Positions 60,501 to 64,000 of a stretch of DNA of 64,000 bases are shown in pieces. Source of the DNA: Ruminococcaceae bacterium UBA3751. Its GTDB lineage: Bacteria; Bacillota; Clostridia; Oscillospirales; Acutalibacteraceae. Every line of letters starts with the position of its first letter. Within the stretch, counting starts at the first letter, position 1. The notes beneath the pieces were generated by a model that was not told where the DNA came from, ran no database searches, and was given only the letters and a program-made list of their open reading frames with translations. The translations under genes and the position numbers were made by a program. Location: positions 12,097 through 76,096 of the forward strand of contig DFGL01000027.1 of NCBI GenBank assembly GCA_002371215.1. Reading direction: 5' to 3'.

Positions 60501-61331
60501 GTCAAGCAGAGCGCCCCTGTCGAACATACGGCAGGATATGGACGAGGAATAATCGGTAATATCAAAGGTAAACGACTTACTGTCGCCGCGCTTTGTATCC
60601 TTTGACTCGCTTTTATATACGTCGCCCCATACCGTGATGAAGCCGTCGTCGGGCTCAACCTCAACTATAGGCTTGGGAAGCTCGCGTATGTTCCTTCCGA
60701 AAATAACCTTTCTCGTATCGGCAAAAAGCGGAGTATTTCCGAGCGGAGTATGAACGACGTTGAGCTGCTTTTCCTCAAGAAGTTTTTTACGCTCCTCCTC
60801 TTTTTTCTGCTCCTTTTCGTTCATTCTTTCAACCGCCTCAGCCATTGCCTCGGCAACGCTGAAGGATTCAACCTCTAAAAACGAAACGTCAAAATCAATT
60901 CCGAATTCACCGTAAATCAGCGCGGAAATCTCCTTATCTATCTCTCGCTCCTCAAGGATTGCTTTTCCGCCTTTTTTCAGGCAAACGGTAAGAACGTCAT
61001 CCTCAATTTCTGCCTCAACGCCGTCAAAAAAGCCGTTGATAATCGCATTTTCATCCTTAATCGGAGAGAGGATTTTTTCTATATCGTCAAGGCTGAAGGC
61101 GTCCTTAGGATACTTAACGCTGATTTTACATTTACTCAGTTCAAGCGCCTTTGCCAACGCGTCTTTAACTCTTTTAATAACGCCGTAATCTATAAGCACC
61201 TCGCTCTTTAATTCAAGCTCAAGCGCTCTTTTTTCTTTCCAGATTTTTAATTTATTTATACCCGCTGAGCCTATAATGGCAGAGTCGGAGTTATTTATGT
61301 ATTCACCTAATAATTCATAAAACTGAGTCAT
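57501..61331 (-). CDS. polC: PolC-type DNA polymerase III alpha subunit lacking the exonuclease domain
   Basis: The product has 1276 residues against the usual 1430-1450. In order: N-terminal NI/NII region (1-220), OB fold (about 225-315), PHP domain (VELHLHTSISEMDG, AVTDHGVVQALPEAY, and the late DVHFLDEKD), and polymerase core (GYLVGSRGSVGSSLAAHFGG, DIDLNFSGE, TGQHPGGMVVVP). It ends in a clamp-binding motif near QISFF. In standard PolC a DnaQ-like 3'-5' exonuclease with FDxETTG is inserted into the PHP domain. Here GMEGYLVDDS (about 388-397) runs on to KRYHVILLVKEDTS (about 411) with only about 15 residues between, and no exonuclease motif is found anywhere. The frame is unbroken. Confidence 0.95.
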   Translation of the reverse strand: MTQFYELLGEYINNSDSAIIGSAGINKLKIWKEKRALELELKSEVLIDYGVIKRVKDALAKALELSKCKISVKYPKDAFSLDDIEKILSPIKDENAIINGFFDGVEAEIEDDVLTVCLKKGGKAILEEREIDKEISALIYGEFGIDFDVSFLEVESFSVAEAMAEAVERMNEKEQKKEEERKKLLEEKQLNVVHTPLGNTPLFADTRKVIFGRNIRELPKPIVEVEPDDGFITVWGDVYKSESKDTKRGDSKSFTFDITDYSSSISCRMFDRGALLDPIISKVTEGTTVIVNGAYQFDQYSNQFVLRPKNIETVMKAEKQDNAEEKRVELHLHTSISEMDGITAPKKLVERAAKWGHRALAVTDHGVVQALPEAYAAAKSKGIKLVLGMEGYLVDDSVYPDFMNMKNKEMKRYHVILLVKEDTSLDSSIPKEERKYGRKNLYEMISYSNVKTFKTRPLIPKSMLRKKRDGLLIGSACEQGELVQAILNKKSESELDEIASFYDYIEVMPIGNNRFMIMSEREIHEDINSEEDLINLNKKLVEIADRLGKPVVATGDVHFLDEKDAKFRAIIQASMGFKDCDDQAPLYFKTTEEMLSDFEWAGERAREFVIDNPNKIVDMIQDDIPPIPPGTFQPHIDGANEELTEKCWSMAKDLYGDPVPEIVASRLQRELDSIIGHGYGVLYVIAKRLVEESEKNGYLVGSRGSVGSSLAAHFGGISEVNPLPPHYYCKKCKHSEFFTHGEYGSGFDLPAKNCPECGAPMKRDGHEIPFETFLGFKGDKEPDIDLNFSGEVQSKIHHFTEELFGKEYVFKAGTMATVADKTAYGFARKYLEERNLLNVTPKAELDRLTIGCTGIKRTTGQHPGGMVVVPSEYTVEDFTPIQYPSNDEKKGTYTTHFDFKRSLHDTLLKLDELGHDNPTLYKYLEDLTGVPVMDVDLSDPKLYQLVTSTEPIGVSPEDIDCPTGTLAIPEMGTPFVIQMLIDAQPKTFADLLQISGLSHGTDVWLGNAQDLINKKICTISDVIGCRDDIMTHLIHVAQDYESRTGEESPLSNSDCFKIMEYTRKGKAPKELPPYEKAMKTIGVEQWYIDSCYKIKYMFPKAHAAAYVIAALRIAWYKIYYPLQFYAAYFTVRGGAIDAVSAVQGKVAVKKKMEEFNNKKKNNIEVTAKEENTYVVNQIVIEMLARGYEFLPVDLYKSDWRVYKIEDGKIRLPFSAIDGIGENAAQSIADAVKRNPDGFIASDDLAGEPGVGKSVVDALRNAGALGDLPETKQISFF

Positions 61332-62374
61332 TAAAGCTTGTCTACCTCTTTCATTAATTCATCAAGCAAATCCTTTTCGTCAACCTTACGAAGAATTTCG
61401 CCCTTTTTGAATATCAGACCGCAGCCGTCTCCGCCCGCGATACCGATATCGGCTTCTCTTGCTTCTCCGGGACCGTTAACTATACAACCCATAACCGCTA
61501 CTTTGATAGGCTTTTTACAGCCGCGGAGGCGTTCTTCTACCTGCTTTGCAAGCCCTACAAGGTCAATTTTTGTTCTGCCGCAGGTGGGGCAGGAAATAAG
61601 ATACGGGCAGTCAGTTTTAAGCCCGATTGCCTTTAAAATATCAAAGGCTGCGTATACCTCCTCAACGGGCTCATCGGTAAGGCTGACGCGGATAGTATCG
61701 CCTATTCCCCTTGTTAAAAGAGAACCGATGCCTACGGAGGATTTAATAATTCCCATTCGCTTTGTTCCCGCTTCCGTCACTCCGAGATGAAGCGGATAAT
61801 CGCAGCGCTTATCTGCAAGCTCATAACATTCAATCATTGTATTTACATTTGAGGATTTAATTGAAATTACGATATTATCAAAATCAAATTTTTCAAGCAG
61901 AGAAGCGTGGTACATAGCGCTTTCAACCATTGCCTCGGGAGTTGGCGAGCCGTATTTTTCAAGTATATGCTTTTCGAGCGAGCCTGAATTAACGCCTATT
62001 CTTATCGGAATTCCCTTCTGATTGCATATATCGGCAACCGCCTTGACTCTGTCCTCGCTGCCGATATTACCGGGGTTGATTCTGATTTTATCAATTCCCC
62101 TTTCTGCTGCGCCGAGAGCGAGCTTATAATCAAAATGAATATCCGCAACGAGCGGAACGCTGACTGCATTTTTTATAGGCTCAACAAGGCTGAGCGCATT
62201 TTCATCGGGAACGGCAAAACGAATAACCTGGCAGCCCGCTTTTTCAAGAGCGACAGCCTGTTTTACACTTCCCTCTATATCCGAAGCGGGGATATTCAGC
62301 ATACTCTGAACGAGTATGGGAGAATCGCCGCCGATAAAAGTATTTCCGAGTTTGATTTTTTTGGTATGTCTCAT
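61331..62374 (-). CDS. ispG: 4-hydroxy-3-methylbut-2-enyl diphosphate synthase
   Basis: The 347-residue IspG (GcpE) makes HMBPP from MEcPP in the MEP isoprenoid pathway. The 4Fe-4S cysteines are in LISCPTCGRTKIDL and VAVMGCIVNGPGEAREA. The TIM-barrel part has PLVADIHFDYKLA and KIRINPGNIG. It lies close to dxr, the second enzyme of the same pathway, with rseP between. Confidence 0.97.
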   Translation of the reverse strand: MRHTKKIKLGNTFIGGDSPILVQSMLNIPASDIEGSVKQAVALEKAGCQVIRFAVPDENALSLVEPIKNAVSVPLVADIHFDYKLALGAAERGIDKIRINPGNIGSEDRVKAVADICNQKGIPIRIGVNSGSLEKHILEKYGSPTPEAMVESAMYHASLLEKFDFDNIVISIKSSNVNTMIECYELADKRCDYPLHLGVTEAGTKRMGIIKSSVGIGSLLTRGIGDTIRVSLTDEPVEEVYAAFDILKAIGLKTDCPYLISCPTCGRTKIDLVGLAKQVEERLRGCKKPIKVAVMGCIVNGPGEAREADIGIAGGDGCGLIFKKGEILRKVDEKDLLDELMKEVDKL

Positions 62375-62389
62375 ATTCAGCCCTTTCGT

Positions 62390-62427
62390 AAATTAAGAAT
62401 TAATAATTAAGAGTTAAGAATAAAATT
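62390..62427. repeat. A/T-rich inverted repeat, left arm of four-helix-bundle cassette
   Basis: AATTAAGAATTAATAATTAA and continuing to 62427. Its reverse complement resembles the right arm at 62802-62834. Both consist of tandem (A)ATTAAGA units. Confidence 0.7.
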
Positions 62428-62437
62428 TAAAACGGAT

Positions 62438-62791
62438 TTAATTATCTTTTTCTTTCATCGTAAGGATAATACTTGATAATAGTCTGTAGATTTCCTCACA
62501 ATCACTGTACATTGATGTAAACTCATTATTATCAATGTAACCGGTTTCAAACAATAGCCTGAGCCAATATCTTGTTTCATTAGTTTCTTTAATAGCAATT
62601 GAAAGCTTCCCTATAAAATCTTTATGACTTTGGGCATTTTGAGCCTCTGCTATATTAGCTCCGATACTTGTTCCGGATTTCATTATCTGGCGTGACAAAA
62701 CAAATTCATTTTTGGTTTTAATCAGATAATTACTCAACTTTACAATTCTTTTTGCGAATTCAAAGCTTTTAGTTTCAATAACATTGTCCAT
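62438..62791 (-). CDS. Four-helix-bundle protein (23S rRNA intervening-sequence family)
   Basis: The protein has 117 residues from ATG 62791. It is all helical: KSFEFAKRIVKLSNYLIK, RQIMKSGTSIGANIAEAQNA (the family signature) and KLSIAIKETNETRYWLRLLF. The family was named from genes in spirochaete 23S rRNA inserts, and similar genes are widespread and mobile; the function is unknown. A/T-rich inverted repeats on both sides and the position between rseP and ispG suggest a small cassette inserted into an old operon. Confidence 0.88.
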   Translation of the reverse strand: MDNVIETKSFEFAKRIVKLSNYLIKTKNEFVLSRQIMKSGTSIGANIAEAQNAQSHKDFIGKLSIAIKETNETRYWLRLLFETGYIDNNEFTSMYSDCEEIYRLLSSIILTMKEKDN

Positions 62792-62801
62792 AATTCCTAC
62801 C

Positions 62802-62834
62802 AAATTTTTAATTCTTAATTCATAATTCTTAATT
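62802..62834. repeat. A/T-rich inverted repeat, right arm of four-helix-bundle cassette
   Basis: AAATTTTTAATTCTTAATTC and continuing to 62834, the inverted counterpart of 62390-62427. It ends 8 bp before the rseP stop. Confidence 0.7.
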
Positions 62835-62841
62835 CAAATAG

Positions 62842-63879
62842 CTATTTAAAAAGTTTTGAAATATCGGAGAAGGTTATGATGCTCATAAATCCGAGGAGAA
62901 TAACAAGACCTGCGCCGTTGATTGCCCATTCCCATTTATCGGGCATTTTGCGCCTGAACAGACCTTCAAACAACAGCAGAAACAGCCTCCAGCCGTCGAG
63001 CGCGGGAATCGGGAAGAGATTGAACAAGCCTACGTTTATAGTAAGCAGCGCCATTATTCTAAGCATTGAAACCGGACTTACCTTGACGGCGCTGGAAATA
63101 ATACCGACTGCGCCGACGGGACCGCTTAAATCAGAAATATTATAACGCCCGAGCAGTAAATCATGGACGGAGAGAAAAACAATTCTTGCGTATGAGATAG
63201 CCTCCATAACCGTACTTTTAAGAACGTTGCCTACGGTTTTATTTACACCTAAAAGCCAGAAATCAATATGGATATACTGCCTTCCTTCGAGTTCCTCCAT
63301 ATCAAAGGTAACGTCAAGCTTCTGCTCCTTTCCGTCGCGGATAATTACCATTTCAATTTCATTATCCCTTGAGCGGGAAAAGCCCGAGTTAACGTCGGTT
63401 GGGCTGTAAATTCTCATACCGTCGATGGATTTGATTGTATCCCCTGCCTGAAGAACGGAGACGCTTTTTGCTCCGTTTTCAAACTTTGCGATAGTCGTTG
63501 TACCGACAAGATTCTGGGAACAGACGAGAATTCCCGAAATCAGAACGCCGAGAATGAGGTTCATCATAGCTCCCGCTACGACGACGAAGAAACGTTGGCT
63601 CACCTTTTTCTTTGAAAACGAGGCTTCATCGTCGCTTTCCTCACTCTCGCCTTCCATAGCGCAATAACCGCCGAAAAGAACGAGCCTTAAAGAATAGGTT
63701 GTATCGCCCCTTGTAAACTGAAACAGCTTGGGTCCCATACCTATCGAGAATTCATTTACTTTTATTCCCATAAGTCGGGCAGCTGCAAAATGACCGCCTT
63801 CGTGAATTATTATAATTACCTCAAAAAAGAGGATTGCAATTAAAACGGGATAAACCGTATTCCAGATGTGTGATATCAC
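62842..63879 (-). CDS. rseP: RIP site-2 metalloprotease RseP
   Basis: The 345-residue membrane protease cuts substrates within the membrane. The zinc motif is IIIHEGGHFAAARLMG (HExxH) in helix 1. A PDZ domain (SVLQAGDTIKSIDGMRIYSP) follows, then the second active-site segment FPIPALDGWRLF, near the usual LDG motif with the aspartate conserved. The start is GTG 63879, overlapping the dxr stop by 4 bp. Relatives cleave anti-sigma factors and signal peptides. Confidence 0.95.
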   Translation of the reverse strand: MISHIWNTVYPVLIAILFFEVIIIIHEGGHFAAARLMGIKVNEFSIGMGPKLFQFTRGDTTYSLRLVLFGGYCAMEGESEESDDEASFSKKKVSQRFFVVVAGAMMNLILGVLISGILVCSQNLVGTTTIAKFENGAKSVSVLQAGDTIKSIDGMRIYSPTDVNSGFSRSRDNEIEMVIIRDGKEQKLDVTFDMEELEGRQYIHIDFWLLGVNKTVGNVLKSTVMEAISYARIVFLSVHDLLLGRYNISDLSGPVGAVGIISSAVKVSPVSMLRIMALLTINVGLFNLFPIPALDGWRLFLLLFEGLFRRKMPDKWEWAINGAGLVILLGFMSIITFSDISKLFK

Positions 63880-64000
63880 TTAACCGTCTCCAAAACATAG
63901 TCTCTTGCCGCCCTGTCAGCAGAGAGAACGTCGCTGAGGGTGAAATCCTGCTTTTCAGGGGCATTTTTCATCGCTTCATAATTAAGATATGCAATATCGG
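63876..64000 (-). CDS. dxr: 1-deoxy-D-xylulose 5-phosphate reductoisomerase (C-terminus only)
   Basis: Only the last 40 codons are inside the window; the gene enters from the right edge. The visible end reads DIAYLNYEAMKNAP, then LSDVLSADRAARDYVLETV, which matches the C-terminal helical domain of Dxr. Dxr makes MEP, the branch point of isoprenoid synthesis. The neighbour order dxr-rseP-...-ispG-polC is like that of Bacillus (dxr-rasP-proS-polC) with proS missing and ispG in its place. Confidence 0.8.
   Translation of the reverse strand, partial: DIAYLNYEAMKNAPEKQDFTLSDVLSADRAARDYVLETVK

Noticed and set aside
1..64000. CRISPR array, prophage or insertion sequence
   Set aside because: I saw no regularly spaced direct repeats, integrase, transposase or phage structural gene. 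The repeats present are palindromic or tRNA-derived.

Overview
The window is from a spore-forming, Gram-positive anaerobe of the class Clostridia, probably a gut Oscillospiraceae/Ruminococcaceae-type organism. The grounds are a PolC-type replicase, the sporulation and division genes yabP, yabQ, divIC, tepA and spoIIIE, strong AGGAGG-type ribosome sites, CIRCE-controlled groES-groEL, HemZ, and many host-glycan enzymes. Almost every gene is on the minus strand. Apart from a 5'-truncated lipase-like gene at the left edge and a 5'-truncated dxr at the right edge, genes look intact.

Layout. 1-11.8 kb: carbohydrate enzymes (alpha/beta hydrolase, GH3, GH2 LacZ, Fe-alcohol dehydrogenase, sialidase-like protein) with the housekeeping pair nnr-acpS. 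11.9-17.6 kb: a cyclic-di-GMP module. A membrane diguanylate cyclase and a 1369-residue secreted protein each have their own class-I c-di-GMP riboswitch and terminator, and a 39-residue peptide gene follows the secreted protein. 17.7-19.0 kb: a tRNA-Leu gene preceded by two copies of its own 5' half, each leading into a small membrane or lipoprotein gene. 19.1-26.3 kb: tepA-ylzJ-(UppP-like)-spoIIIE-ygiQ-comEA-comFC, apparently one transcript. 26.4-32.1 kb: a secreted beta-helix protein, then FemX-like, Alr and ABM-domain genes on the plus strand. 32.1-45.7 kb: groESL, an RNA methyltransferase, and the conserved yabM-mazG-hupA-rqcP...yabP-yabQ-divIC cluster, interrupted by two parvulin foldases, a coiled-coil protein and an O-antigen-ligase-type gene. 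45.8-57.5 kb: a long operon hisZG-D-B-A-I-E, recJ, rel, dtd, MBL hydrolase, hemZ. 57.5-64 kb: dxr-rseP-ispG-polC, with a four-helix-bundle gene inserted as a small cassette.

How the parts work together. The cyclase makes c-di-GMP, which its own leader and the adjacent surface-protein leader would sense, so this is a compact sensing and output unit. FemX-like, Alr and the flippase or ligase proteins serve the cell envelope. tepA, spoIIIE, yabP, yabQ and divIC serve sporulation and division.

Best candidates for novelty are: the riboswitch-cyclase-surface-protein circuit; the tRNA-Leu half-repeat cassette array; a PolC with no proofreading exonuclease domain; an UppP-family protein without its catalytic glutamates; a HisZ-HisG fusion under a 36-bp palindromic operator; and a sialidase-like gene followed in frame by a fibronectin-type remnant.
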